NCBI RefSeq assembly: GCF_954871325.1
Contig: NC_088776.1
Span: forward strand, 53,958,569 to 54,022,568
DNA from: Gordionus sp. m RMFG-2023
Lineage: Eukaryota; Nematomorpha; Gordioida; Chordodea; Parachordodidae
Direction of reading: 5' to 3'
DNA: 64,000 nt
Positions 12,575-24,372 of the stretch are shown one piece after another. The position numbers were made by a program, and so were the translations under genes. The notes below the pieces were generated by a model that saw only the letters and a list, made by a program, of their open reading frames with translations, was not told the origin of the DNA and did not search any database. The first letter of the stretch is position 1. The number at the start of each line of letters is the position of its first letter.

Positions 12575-14392
12575 GTCACTTATCTATGGTACATATTCAC
12601 TGAAATTTTAATTTAACATGTGTACAATTTATTATTTTACCCTTTAAGTTCAAAAAAATTAAATAAAAAATTAAAAATGATAATTGTCACTCTTCTATGG
12701 TAGATCTCCACTGAAATTTTAATTTAACATGTTTACAATATATAATTTTACCCTTTTGCTTAAAAAAAATTCAAAAAAGATTAAAATAAACGTTTATGAC
12801 AATTGTCACATTTCTATGGTACATCCTCATTTAAATTTTAATTAATGATGTTTATAATTTATTATTTTACCCTTTTGCTTCAAAAAAATTCAAAAAAGAT
12901 TAAAAATGGCCATTATGACAATTGTCACTTATCTATAGTACATCCACATTTAAATTTAAAAAGTTTACAATTTATTATTTTACCCTGTAAGTTCAAAAAA
13001 ATTTAAAAGGGATTAAAAATGACAATTAAGACAATTTTCACTTTTCTATGGTAGATCTTCAGTGAAATTTTAATTTAATAAGTTTACAATATATAATTTC
13101 TTCAAAAAAAATCAAAAAAGATTAAAAATAACGATTATGACAATTGTCACTTTTCTATGGTACATATTCACTGAAATTTTAATTTAACAGGTTTACAATA
13201 TATATTTTTACCTATTTGCTTTAAAAAAATTCAAAAAAGTTCAAAGATAACAATTATGATAATTGTCACATTTCTATGGTACATCTTCACTGAAATTTTT
13301 ATATAACATGTTTACAATATATAATTTTACCCTTTTGCTTCAAAAAAATTCAAAAAAGATTAAAAATAACGATTATGACAATTGTCACTTTTCTATGGTA
13401 CATCCACATTTAAATTTCAATTTAACATGTTTACAATTTATTATTTTACTATGTTGCTTCAAAAAAATTCAAAAAAGTTCAAAAATAACGATTATGACAA
13501 TTGTCACTGCTCTATGGTACATCCACATTTAATTTTATATTTAATAAATTTTTATCTACTTGCTTTAAAAAAGTTCAAAAATAACGATTGTGACAATTTT
13601 TACAATCATTAAAACCATCTCGAAACATGCTCAAAAAATTTTTTCTCGCCTATTTAATACCTAAAAATAAAATTATTTTTATAGGTTCTGTTATGAATAT
13701 TATGACAATTGTCACTTTTATAGTTTACACATTATATTAATTCATGTTGAAATAATCATTTTTCTCTATTTCCAATTAAAACATATGTGAAATAAGTATT
13801 ATGACAATTGTCACCTTTATATGCTTTACAATCACTGAAACCATCTCAAAACATGCTCAACTAGCCTTTTTTAATTATAATTATTTTTAAAGGTTCTGAG
13901 ATGAGTAATATGACAATTGTCACTTTTATAGTTTACATTAAATATAAAACATTAAAATTATGACATTACATTTTTAAAATAATCATTATTACTTATTCCA
14001 AATATTAAAAAAAATGCAGTCGGTATTATGACCAATTCTCACATTCACAACCTATTCAAAAAAAATATTTTCATTAACATAATAAAATAAAAAAAAATAT
14101 ATATCAAAAATTTTATTTTTAAAGAATTTACCAAAAAATTTTAAGATCAAAATTTCAAAAATATTTTAATAAAGATTTCCTTACAAAAGATTTTATTTTA
14201 TTATAAAATTCTCAAAATATTTTCTCAAAATTTTAGAAGATTTTTTTACAAAAAATATTTTTTATTTTGCTCAAAAATCTTCTTTGAGCAAGCTCAAAAT
14301 TTTTTTTAGCGAAAAAATCTTCGCATTTTTTGATCTTCAAAAGAGCAACGATCTGTGAAGATTTTTGAATTTTGAGCAAATGTTAAACCCTG
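12575..14392 (-). repeat. right arm of the foldback hAT: tandem ~118-bp modules
   Basis: Inverted copy of the left arm: about nine modules with the reverse complement of ATGTACCATAG plus TGACAATTGTCA (12585-13530), then the divergent proximal modules and the terminal AAGATTTTT-rich segment. The module order mirrors the left arm closely, which suggests homogenisation between arms. Open frames at 13263-13612 are repeat read-through. Confidence 0.9.
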
Positions 14393-14578
14393 GTTAAAAT
14401 ACACTTTTTAAATGGATCTAGATGCAAGTCCACCCATTTTTTAAGTTTTAAATTAATAGGGGAAAATAAATCCTTGAAAAAAAAACCATAAAAAAATTCC
14501 CGAATAATTTTTGTTTAAATTTTCAAAAATAACCCTGCCGCTAAAATAACGGAAATATTTAAATTTAATACTCATTTA

Positions 14579-15208
14579 ATATGCACACGTCATTTAAAAG
14601 ACAATATAAGAAAATATTTGTCGGAAAAACAAGGTGTAAATGCTGTTATGTCTAAAAAAATTATACAGGATATTTTTTCTTTTAATGGGATTTTATTTTC
14701 TCGGAATGACCAAATATATAATGAAAAATTAAACGATTTATACAATTATTGTAATAATGAAAATTTAAATATTTTTTTGCCATATATAAAAAATAAATTT
14801 CAAAAAGTAATTTATGAACATGTTTACATTCCCCTAAAAAATAAAATAATAAATTGTTTATGGACAAATAACAACTGCGAATCTATGAACCATGTTTTAA
14901 AATCATATATAAACTGGAAACAACGTCCTTTAAAAGAATTAATCGAAAAAATTAAGGATATCACAATGTTACAAGAAAAAGAATTTGAAAGATCCTTCTC
15001 AGGAAAAGGAGAATATTTTTTAAATAATGAATATCGCAATTATTTAATACCCGAATCGATAGAAAGTCATGATACATTAAATAATTTACTTAATAGTCAA
15101 AGCAAAGATAAATTACATTCATTAGATAAAACTTTATCTGTTTTAAAACCAAAAGGCTCAAAAAAACCACATCAGCGACGTATAATTAAAGCAGAAAGGA
15201 CTCGATAA
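14579..15208 (+). pseudogene. MULE transposase, C-terminal fragment
   Basis: About 209 codons stay open from an ATA codon, through C-T-R-H-L-K-D-N near the start, to TAA at 15206-15208. The segment T-N-N-N-C-E-S-M-N-H-V-L-K (residues ~100-112) is the conserved block after the catalytic core in invertebrate Mutator-like transposases, and it is followed by W-K-Q-R-P-L-K-E-L-I. The catalytic core upstream is absent, so this is a truncated gene of the outer element. The C-terminal tail is lysine/arginine rich, as is common for DNA-binding transposases. Confidence 0.68.
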
Positions 15209-15542
15209 AATATTTTTTATAAATTTTAATTCCTTATTTTTCCCCAATTTTCCCCTGCTCATAATCTATTTCATCAATATATATAATTTTATTATCCTAA
15301 ATGTATATTTAAATCTGCTCTGCCCAACAAATTATATTTTATGAACGCAATAATTATATTATAATAACATTATATATCAATTTGGTAAAAATAATTATGA
15401 TTTATATATGAATGAATAAAATGAATTACCATCGTTATTAATTTATCTGATTAATCAAAATTGCAAAATTTAAAAAAGACTACTAATTTTTTACCAAAAT
15501 ATAGATAATGCTATAAAAAAAATCATAAATATTTTAGTCATC

Positions 15543-15980
15543 ATGATAGAATATGGCGAAATTTATTAAACACATTCAAAAATATTATTTTTAAATTTTA
15601 TAATAAAAAATTTAAAGACGCCATCTAGCGGATAGAATATTATTTCATTTACTTTAATAAATAAAAAATGTTATGAGCAATTTTAATTTTATAAAAGTAT
15701 TGAAGCTAAAATATCTAATAGATAATTTTTTACACCTGTCCAAACCTTTATCTTATTTATAAACTAATTAATTCTTAATTAATATTAGGAAAGTGAAAAC
15801 CCACTGGAAAATGTTTGGAAATTTAATACATAAATATAAGCCGAGCGATATTTAGTAATAAAAAATTTATTATGTAATTAGCCGAGCGTAATTTAAATAA
15901 TAAATGATTTATTATGTGGTTAGCCGAGCGATATTTTCTAGCCGAGCGATATTTTCAGCCGAGCGATAAATAGACCCACC
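15543..15980 (-). repeat. right terminal inverted repeat of the MULE
   Basis: Reverse complement of the left TIR. It carries only about five CGCTCGGCT boxes against nine on the left, so it is ~100 bases shorter. The inner part, including the CTCF-like motif at 15617-15631, is nearly identical to the left copy. Confidence 0.85.
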
Positions 15981-15981
15981 C

Positions 15982-16076
15982 TTCATTGTAAATGAAAGGT
16001 TTAATTGAAAATTCATGATTAAAAAATAATTCTTTTATATATATAATATTTTGATAGTGTAAAGATAAAATTTAAG
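15982..16076 (+). repeat. right copy of the ~100-bp direct repeat flanking the nested transposon
   Basis: Same orientation and nearly the same sequence as 7089-7188, lacking 5 bases. It begins one base after the end of the MULE terminal repeat. Confidence 0.9.
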
Positions 16077-17600
16077 TTATTCTTTTTAAATTTATGAAGG
16101 GAGTACTATTATAATTAAAAAGGTGTAATTAATAATAACATTGCTGCCGGAGGTGGCAAAAATTTTTTATGGGGGTAGGCATAGGTTTTTGAGAAGGGTT
16201 TGCATCCAGTAAAAATTCTGTTATGTATACGCTGTGCTTAAGTATAGTTCAACTAACCTAAGTGTAATTTATCAATAACTTACTTAGTGATTTTCTAAAA
16301 CTTAGATATTTAAAAATCATATAGCACGAAGGAAGATAACTTATACAATTGTAAATAAAACTGCCCAAATGAAAAAACCTCAGGTTAAATATATATTCAA
16401 CCAGGAATCTAACAGCAAAAGTATATTTAATTTTAAAAAAAATATATAAAATTTTACAAAGAATGTATTATTTTAGAACTATATAAATTAAATTTTTAAA
16501 AATATTTTTTTAATTAAATATAATAAATAATTTAGAACCAAGAATGTTTCGTAGAGAGAGTTTCAGTAAGTTTTATCATTTATTATAATATTAAACATAA
16601 TGTACATACCCAAATATAATAGAAAATATACAGGAATATTTTCAAAAATTAGAAGGTATATTTATTTTATATCATATTTATATATTAAATTTGATAATTG
16701 AATGAAATGCATGTTGAAATATAACATATTTAACCATTTAATATTCCACTTGGGTTTATAGGACCCCAAGTTAGAATTAATATTACATAAAAACGGTTTA
16801 TTATTATAATTAAGAATCTCCAGCAACTCTTTAAAATTTATAATAGAATATATATTCTATATTTTACTATTTTTGATTCAGTAGTATTCAAGATATAACT
16901 AATCGATGTAAAATCCATTGGATTAAATAAATTAATTTTTAAAAATTTAATTATTATAATTAGAGAGTTATTTTATTTTTATTTTCACCAGCCTACTCAT
17001 TTATTAAATTATTTTTATCCAGTTTTTTACTATGTATTTTGACAATTCTGAAAATAAATATATAATATATAAAATATGTAAATAATATTATAAATATATA
17101 ATATAAATTATACTATATTAATTATGCAAAAAATATTAATTATTATATTAATTAAATCATATTAAATATTACAATTATTTATATTAATACAATTTATATA
17201 TTTTTCTTTATAACAAATTTAAATTAAATATATTAATTACTTTAAATATTATATTAAAATTATATTATGTTAAACATTACAATTATATATTTATTAAAAT
17301 TTATATTAATACCATTTATATTACTTATGTATTTATATTAAATATTTGATTAAGGTATTTTCTAAAATTTATATTAATGCAATTAATATTTCTTTATATG
17401 ATATTAATTTAATATTAAATACTTAATTAGTAAAATCTATCTAATCTGTAAAAGTTAAATTTTTAATATTTTTTTAAATCTTTCGCTTCAAACTTATAGG
17501 GCCATTTTAGCTTATTTGCCTTTTTGATATTTTTAAGAATATATAGAACGCACCCGAACCTAAAATTTTCATATGCATCACTTTTCATAATTTGAGATGT
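16077..17600. other. AT-rich spacer, no gene seen
   Basis: No supported gene. Dense A/T sequence, nearly pure TA-type low complexity at 17050-17430. Confidence 0.5.
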
Positions 17601-17605
17601 ATATA

Positions 17606-17682
17606 GCGCCGGGGTGACCTAATGGGTTAGATGTATGCTTGGAAACATAAGAAGGACGAAGAAGGACGCAGGTTCAATCCTG
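17606..17682 (+). repeat. tRNA-like head with pol III A and B boxes
   Basis: TGACCTAATGG resembles an internal A box. GGTTCAATCC, about 50 bases further on, matches the B box consensus GGTTCRANNCC. It sits directly upstream of the RTE-like LINE. It does not fold into a normal tRNA as far as I can see, so a tRNA-derived SINE head or a chimeric LINE 5' end is likely. Confidence 0.5.
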
Positions 17683-17689
17683 GTAAGGA

Positions 17690-19560
17690 GCATAAAAACT
17701 TTCAAGTTTTTCTTCGATGACTGATGTGTAAAGACATATGGCAAGATGAATTTCGGAGCTTGAGATAACACCCTGGTCATCGACAGGCCGGTGCTAAGGA
17801 TACCTGTCCATTAAACAAAATGAAGGAAACAAATGGAAATATGAATCTGAAAGCTTGGGCGTTCCCTCCAAGCGACGCGCAGGATGTAGACCACCATCCT
17901 CTAAAAAGTAAAGTAAAGGTCAAAGCAAAGAAGACAAGATTTGCAAGTTTGAATATTGGGACGCTTAAAGGTAAGACAAGAGAATTGGCATCAATGTTAA
18001 ACAAGATAGAAGTTGATATAGCGTGCATCTAATCTCCTCAGTAGTAGAAGTCAACAGGATCTCTGATAGACTAATGAAAATAAAACTCTGCATTGGTCAA
18101 TCAATACTACACATCCTTTCAGTATATGCTCCTTAAACGGGTTGCAAGGAAGAAGAGAAAAATGACTTTAGAGCTACCCTTGATGAAGCTGTAATGGAAA
18201 TCCCTAAATGACCAGTCATAATTGGTGGTGACTTAATTGCGCATGTGGGGAAAGCAAGAGATAGCTACAAAAGGCATCATGGTGGTTTTGGATATGGGGA
18301 GAGAAATGATGAAGGAGAGCACGTACTGAAATTTGCGCAAGCCTTCGACTTTGCCTTAACCAACACCTACTATAGGAAAAAAGATAGTCATTTAATAATA
18401 TACGAAAGTGGTACAAGGAAAACACAGATAGATTACACGCTAATCTCTAGCAGAAGATTAAAAGATGTAATAAACTGCAAAATAATCCAAGATATCGCCG
18501 CACAACACAAGCTACCATGAATTTATCTCAAATAAATTCACTCAAAACAAGATAAAACTGGAACCATGCATCAAATGGGACAAATTAAAAACAATGACAG
18601 ATGCTTTTGCAATCAATGCAAACATTGAAACAATGGATTCCTTACAAGTCAGTGAAAAAATGTGGACAGATCTTTTATCAAGATTAATAGACACTGCCAA
18701 ATCGACACTAGGCTTGACAAGGGGAGGCAACAAATCATACAAAGAACTATGGTGGTGGAACAAAGAGGTACAAACCACTATAAAGGAGAAAAAAACCTTA
18801 TATAAAATATGGTTCAAATCCAAAAACTCAGATGACAAGACAAATTACAAAAAATCCAAGAGAATAGCTATAAAGGCGGTGACGGCCAAATCTATGCCAT
18901 ACGTGACATTTATGAAGAACTACATACCAAAGAAGGTACAGATTAGCCAAACAGCGAGAAAAGAACTCTAGGAATGTAAACGAAGCTCCGAAAGTAATCA
19001 AAAATAAAGATGGGAAATTGATAATAAAGGAAAAAGAAATAATGAACAGATGGAAAGAATATTTTCAGGAGCTTCTCAACTTTAATCCCCACATACTACA
19101 TCTAGACGAACATACCCCATGTCAAAACCTTGTACATGGTATAACAGAACAAGAAATAATCACATGCCTCAAGCATATGAAAAACAACAAAGCTAGGGAT
19201 CCAGACGATAATCCAATAGAAAGCCTGCTGTGGTAACAAGAAAGGATAAAGTGCGCAGTACAAGAATACTAACTAGTTTAAAGGTAGTGCCCATTAAGAC
19301 TAAGTTAATGGTAAACAGACTTAGGTGGTATGGGTACACAATGAGAAGGCCTGTGAACTACATAGGAAATAAGGTTGAGAGTTTGGAAGCGATGGGCAAA
19401 CGTAAAAGAGGATGGCCAAAACTTCAATGGGGCAATAAAGTTAGAGCCAATATAAAGAAGTATAAATTAGATAAAAGAGATTGTATGAATAACATAAAGT
19501 GGAGAGAGATGTTGAAGGAGCTTACCACCAGAAAAGGTGAAAGCTAAAGAGAAAAAAATA
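17690..19560 (+). mobile_element. RTE-clade LINE, internally deleted and decayed
   Basis: The pieces follow the order of RTE-type LINE proteins. An endonuclease start lies at 17820-18030 (R-F-A-S-L-N-I-G-T-L-K-G ... D-I-A-C-I). The endonuclease end is at 18215-18520 (G-G-D-L ... H-G-G-F-G-Y-G-E-R-N ... T-Q-I-D-Y-T-L-I). A linker is at 18594-18971 (K-E-L-W-W-W-N-K-E-V-Q). The reverse transcriptase entry is at 19018-19236 (R-W-K-E-Y-F-Q-E-L-L-N ... K-N-N-K-A). The C-terminal R-L-R-W-Y-G-Y-T-M-R-R-P block is at 19230-19550. The reverse transcriptase catalytic core between ~19230 and 19250 is gone, so this is an internally deleted copy with additional frame breaks (a stop near 18030). Intact relatives copy themselves by target-primed reverse transcription. 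Confidence 0.88.
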
Positions 19561-21500
19561 AATAGTGGTACATTTAGCATTCGCAGATAAAAAAGACGAA
19601 ATTGATGAATCAGAAATCATAATAAATTGTTATATAGATAAATATAGATATATTACCACTCAAAAGATTCAGATTTCTCCTTCATGCAATGAGATTTGAT
19701 GACTTATTAACAGGAGAGAGAGAAATGGGGTATATCATTAAATTATTTTTCTGGCTTCCCCTCAATAGACAAAGGAACCCATATTAGAAATGTTTTTCAA
19801 ACTGTTTTTGACAACTATTTCAGATCATATACAATTCAACCTGTTGAAACAGTCGTTTGTTTTTAAATTTATTTTTACTTAAGATATGTTCTATTGGTAT
19901 TTCTTTTACGTCTTTAAAATATTTATTTTATTTCCATCTTAATATCTATTAACTTAAAAATTTAACTCAAGAATAACTTATATTTCTTATTTGTTAAATG
20001 ATTAACTTGATTTTAATTTAATATAATATCTAAAGTAGAGAAAGACGAAATTACTTGATTATAAAATATGATCCTTAAAGATATAATTTATTATTTTGAA
20101 ATATAAATGTAATTCATCATTAAACATCAAAATTTTTTATCAGGAGAATTAAAAGATAAAAATTAGAATAAAATTGTTTTATCTAAGCATGAAATAATCT
20201 AGATCTATCCTCAATTCTCAGTTCTTCAACACATTCGCTATACTCTATAATTTCAAATATTTGCAGAAAATTAACCTAAACGCCCTGAAAGATTAATTAA
20301 TCTAAATCGGGCCTTGTCTACATGTTACCATGGATAATTAGCTTATTAATTATGTTATTGCAAAAAGTTTTCTAAATATCAATAAAATAACAGCGGTCAA
20401 ATTGATAAAGAATAAACCTCACTAGTAATTTTATATTTTCAAAAGGGAGGAAAATATATTATAGTAATAAAGAAACAAAAAATATCATAATGATGTCAAC
20501 TCTTCTTCATAATTAAAATTCTGATTTAGTAAATAACAATACGATACTTAAATTATTATCTTTTATAATGAATAAAAGTGGGGTTGAGATATATCAAATG
20601 ATAGCAACTTATTCAATTTCAAAATGGTCAAAACAATGGCCCTAAATTACATTTCTAAATATAACTTTCATTAGTTCATAAATTTTATATACAACAAGCA
20701 CAGAAATTTTTCATTAAAGGCTTCATAAAAACTATAGTAATGTATTTTATTAAGCCATATTTGGAAATACGTAAATAAATCTCAGATTACAGCCATCTTT
20801 GAATGAATCAATTTACAGGATATTAAATGAAGAAGAAAAATTAATAACCTTAGAAATATTAATAAAACAAAAGCCAAATATATATATAAATTTATGCTTG
20901 AAGCATATTTTTGCTTTATGCGATCAATTTTTGACATTCCCAAATTAATTTCAATGTTATATAATTATTTATGTTTGAATATTTTCTTGTTTATCTTGTT
21001 TTATTGAAATAAAGGTAAAAATTAGAAATTATAGTGATAGTATAATAGGCCAATTATTTTTTTAAATATTAAAAATCTATATAGAAAAAAATAAGTTTTT
21101 GGAAAATATTTATATAAATTTTAATTATCCTCATATTCATCTAAGCATATTATATAAAAATATAAAATCAAAATAATGATTAGAAATGGAGATATATTTT
21201 TTTGAAATTGGGGTTATTAAATCCCATTGGAGCATATAGGTTATTTTTTTATCTAAGTATTGAATAAATATATTAATTAAAGTAATAATGCAATAGGTTT
21301 AGTATATAAAAGTATGCTTTAAGCATTGTTTTAATATTGTTTTAAAACACATTTTCTTTTAAAAAATATAAATTTTGTAGAAATCATATTAATTATTTAT
21401 TTAGGAGAGAATAATAATCTTTTCATTGAAGGTATAATTATTCAATTCTACAAAAATAATTTTTTACTTTCATAAAAGCATAATTATATTTAATTAATAT
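19561..21500. other. AT-rich spacer, no gene seen
   Basis: No supported feature. The first ~150 bases may be LINE 3' tail. Confidence 0.4.
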
Positions 21501-21517
21501 AATTTTAGATTTTAAAG

Positions 21518-21553
21518 AATTGGTTATGGCTCTAGAGCGGGATAATCAACTAG
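21518..21553 (+). CDS. weak candidate microexon (36 nt)
   Basis: Island of higher GC between an acceptor-like TTTTAAAG and a donor-like G|GTTTAT. Read phase 1-1 it gives E-L-V-M-A-L-E-R-D-N-Q-L with no stop. It fits the phase rule of the cassettes downstream but has no clear sequence relative, so it may be chance. Confidence 0.25.
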
Positions 21554-22918
21554 GTTTATGTGAATATTGGAGAAATATATTGTTAATTTTGAAATCTTAA
21601 GATGTTTTTTTATAGAAAGGAAGTACGAAGAGATAAAATCATAGTAAAAAAAACTATGGGTATAAAAAAAATATCTTAAATAAATCTTTTTCGAAAAGGA
21701 AATTTAAAAAAATAAAATAGCTTCAAAGATACTTCTGGTCATACTATTATTATTTTTTTTAAATAGCGCCTTTAGGCCAAAATCATTCTATTAATTGCTC
21801 CGATTTTTAAATTTTAAATAAATAAGTTTTGTTTTCCTAATAAATCGCAATAATGGTGGATCAATATTTACTAACAATGTCAGCAAATAAACTTCTAAAT
21901 GTTCCTGTCTTCACTGAAATATATCTTACAGAGAATATCTTTACGCCACACCATATGTTTCTGCTGTTGTAAATTATCTTTTGAATTAACAAATGCACTA
22001 ACTATTTTTCAGGGCTATGAGAAAATATTATTAAATGGCAAACCAAATGTAGGAGTGTTTTGATTATTTTTTTTTTGTTATTATTAAATACAAGCAAGAA
22101 CATATGAAATCACTTGCATAATACAGGAAGTAAAATAAAACTTTCAAAAATAAAATTTTGAGAAATAAATAGCTCTGGCATAGACAAATCTTAAAAGATA
22201 TGGTTAATTATGCTCTTATCTTCCATAAGTAACCAAGAACTCTTTCTGAATCATTAAATCAAGCGAAAATTCATTTATTTAACCTTTTGGCAGACCTAAA
22301 AGAGAAAAAAAATTATCCCATGACTATTTTACAAAAGAATTAGAAAGCAGTTATAGGTGCTGCACTTAGTTGGCTATTTCTTTTCGAGCAACCATGCTTC
22401 TTACAAACTTCCGATCATTGGTTAGGCATATTCAAGCAAAACAATAAGATTACTTCTAACATCTTCAAATTTTGATACGCAGTGGTAATTAGGCTAGGGA
22501 TAGAAATGTTTCAACCCTCATTTAAAAATAAATAAAAAATTTAAGCTTTGAGTTTCCCTTTTATATGTAATTTTTAAATTTTTTCAAATTTAAAGTAGTT
22601 TATTATTTAAATCTATTAATGTTCATAATAAATTTTTAAAGGATTTTAGAGACTTTTTTAAATGATCTTGATTTTTCACTTATAAGTATTACGTAGCGGT
22701 TAGGGGCAGAATTTAATGTAGGGGACAAATATTCCCATACTTAAAAAATACCAATTATTTATTTAATATTTCTGAAGAAATATAATAGGTTTTCATCGAT
22801 CAATTTCAAAAATTTATGAATCTATTTAATTTACATATATTATTACTATGAAATCTATCTGAAGGTATATTGACTCTTAATATTGGAAAAAATAAAATAT
22901 CTGGCTAAGATTTTTCAG

Positions 22919-22939
22919 AGGATATTAAAGTATCTGGAG
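22919..22939 (+). CDS. weak candidate microexon (21 nt, GC donor)
   Basis: Follows a good acceptor TTTTTCAG and ends at G|GCAAAT. It is 21 nt long, phase 1-1, and open. The non-canonical donor and lack of resemblance to the V-V-A-E-A-A-P cassettes make it doubtful. Confidence 0.15.
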
Positions 22940-23277
22940 GCAAATTATTTTTAGTATATAAATATAGGCATGAACTAATTCTAGTCAATAATCTTCCATG
23001 AAACTCTACAGAATTATTGCATACTTAAAATATATTCTAGAGTTTCTCAAATTTATAAAATTACTCTATATTTTGCAAACAATGCCATTGAAGCAATTAG
23101 AAATTATTGTTTCTACTATTAAATTAAACAAAATAAATAAAAAATATAAAGAGAATGACTAAGTAAGAGTTAAAAAATAATTGTGAAATTTATTAGTTTT
23201 TAAGTGGAGTGTTATTTGAATTTTAAATTATGTGTAGATATAAATTATTTAATTTTATGTATCTTTTTATCAACAAG

Positions 23278-23310
23278 TTGCGGGAGAAGTTGCGGGAGAA
23301 GTTGCTCCAA
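23278..23310 (+). CDS. microexon M1 (33 nt)
   Basis: Acceptor ATCAACAAG, donor CCAA|GTAGGA. Reads V-A-G-E-V-A-G-E-V-A-P in phase 1-1. It contains a 12-base internal duplication of GTTGCGGGAGAA that keeps the frame. Confidence 0.55.
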
Positions 23311-23482
23311 GTAGGAATATTTATTTTATAAAATAAACTACATATTTTATTAACAAAATACTTCTATAAAAGGATGATAATAAAGGAAATAAGCAAAGAT
23401 TGAATATATTATTATTAAGCCCTTGATATTATTAATTTGTAATAAATATGAAATTTTAATTATATGGTTTTTTATCAACAAG

Positions 23483-23503
23483 TTGTAGCAGAAGCTGCTC
23501 CAG
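23483..23503 (+). CDS. microexon M2 (21 nt)
   Basis: Acceptor ATCAACAAG, donor CCAG|GTAGAA. Reads V-V-A-E-A-A-P in phase 1-1; GTA replaces GTG synonymously relative to M10. Confidence 0.57.
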
Positions 23504-23840
23504 GTAGAAATATTTATTTTATAAAATATAATTTTTTTCACATAATTAAAAAGATAATGATGATAAAAAAATTCATATTTATAAGAGAGAACGAAATTTT
23601 AATAGAACTGAATTATTTTTGGTTGAAGAAATGACTACATAAAATAATATTCGATATGAAACATTTTTAGTTCTATTTATCAAATAAATAAGAAAATTAT
23701 TTAGTTCTATATAAGAAAAATAGCAAAAATTAAAAGGAATAAAAAGAGAAATAAACAATGATAAATCATTTTTATTAAACTTTTGATATCATATAAAATA
23801 TTTATTTTTTTTAAATTTTATATATCTTTTTCTTAACAAG

Positions 23841-23861
23841 TTGCAGCAGAAGTTGTTCTTA
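23841..23861 (+). CDS. microexon M3 (21 nt, degraded donor)
   Basis: Acceptor CTTAACAAG. Reads V-A-A-E-V-V-L, with GC instead of GT at the donor (CTTA|GCAATT). Possibly a decaying cassette or a rare GC-AG intron. Confidence 0.42.
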
Positions 23862-24372
23862 GCAATTTAATTAAAGACAAAACTTATTCTAAAAAGAATG
23901 ATAACGCTTAAAAATAATAATTCAATTTGGATATCAAATATGATTAAAATATCTTTTGTTTGTAATTATAATTATCACTATAAGTGGAAGGCCTAGGTCG
24001 TTGTGATTGGTGGCCATGAGTTTTCGGAATTTTATAGAGGGCTATTTTTTAATTTTTTAAGGAAATTTTAAGTTTTTTATAAATCTTTTTTATAACTAAC
24101 AAGATAAAAATAAATAAATTTCTAAGACATAAAATAATATGTCACATATTATACATATTAAAGATGGTTTGTCAAAGATATTTTGTAATAAGTTACTGAA
24201 TTTTATAATAGCAGTATCCATTATAAATGTTTTCATCTTGCTATGTTTATATTTATGTTAAAAAAGAAATAAAAATTAAGCCAAATATGTCAAATCATTC
24301 CCGCCGGAGCTAGTAATTTCTAGATCATTTTATTTCATAAAGATGGACCATCATGACATTCTACAAAATTGA

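Larger units (their letters stand above)
8144..14392 (+). mobile_element. foldback-type hAT element nested in the MULE
   Basis: The ends are CAGGGTTTTACA on the left and the inverse TGTTAAACCCTG on the right. A perfect 8-base duplication GTTAAAAT lies at 8136-8143 and 14393-14400, as hAT transposases make. The interior encodes the C-terminal part of a hAT transposase (11300-12212). Most unusually, about 2 kb at each end forms inverted arms built of ~118-bp tandem modules, as in Drosophila Foldback elements. An alternative left end at CAGAGTTGTTAAA (8129) resembles other hAT ends in the window but has no matching right end, so I prefer 8144. Confidence 0.8.
7190..15980 (+). mobile_element. Mutator-like (MULE) element with long TIRs, carrying a nested foldback hAT
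   Basis: The element is bounded by inverted repeats starting GGTGGGTCTATTTATCGCTC on the left and ending in the reverse complement at 15980. The terminal repeats extend about 545 bases on the left (7190-7735) and 440 on the right (15543-15980). A transposase C-terminal fragment at 14579-15208 resembles the MULE group. Without the hAT inserted at 8144-14392 the outer element would be only ~2.5 kb, so it is internally deleted and probably depended on transposase made elsewhere. A 95-100 bp direct repeat flanks it. Confidence 0.8.
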
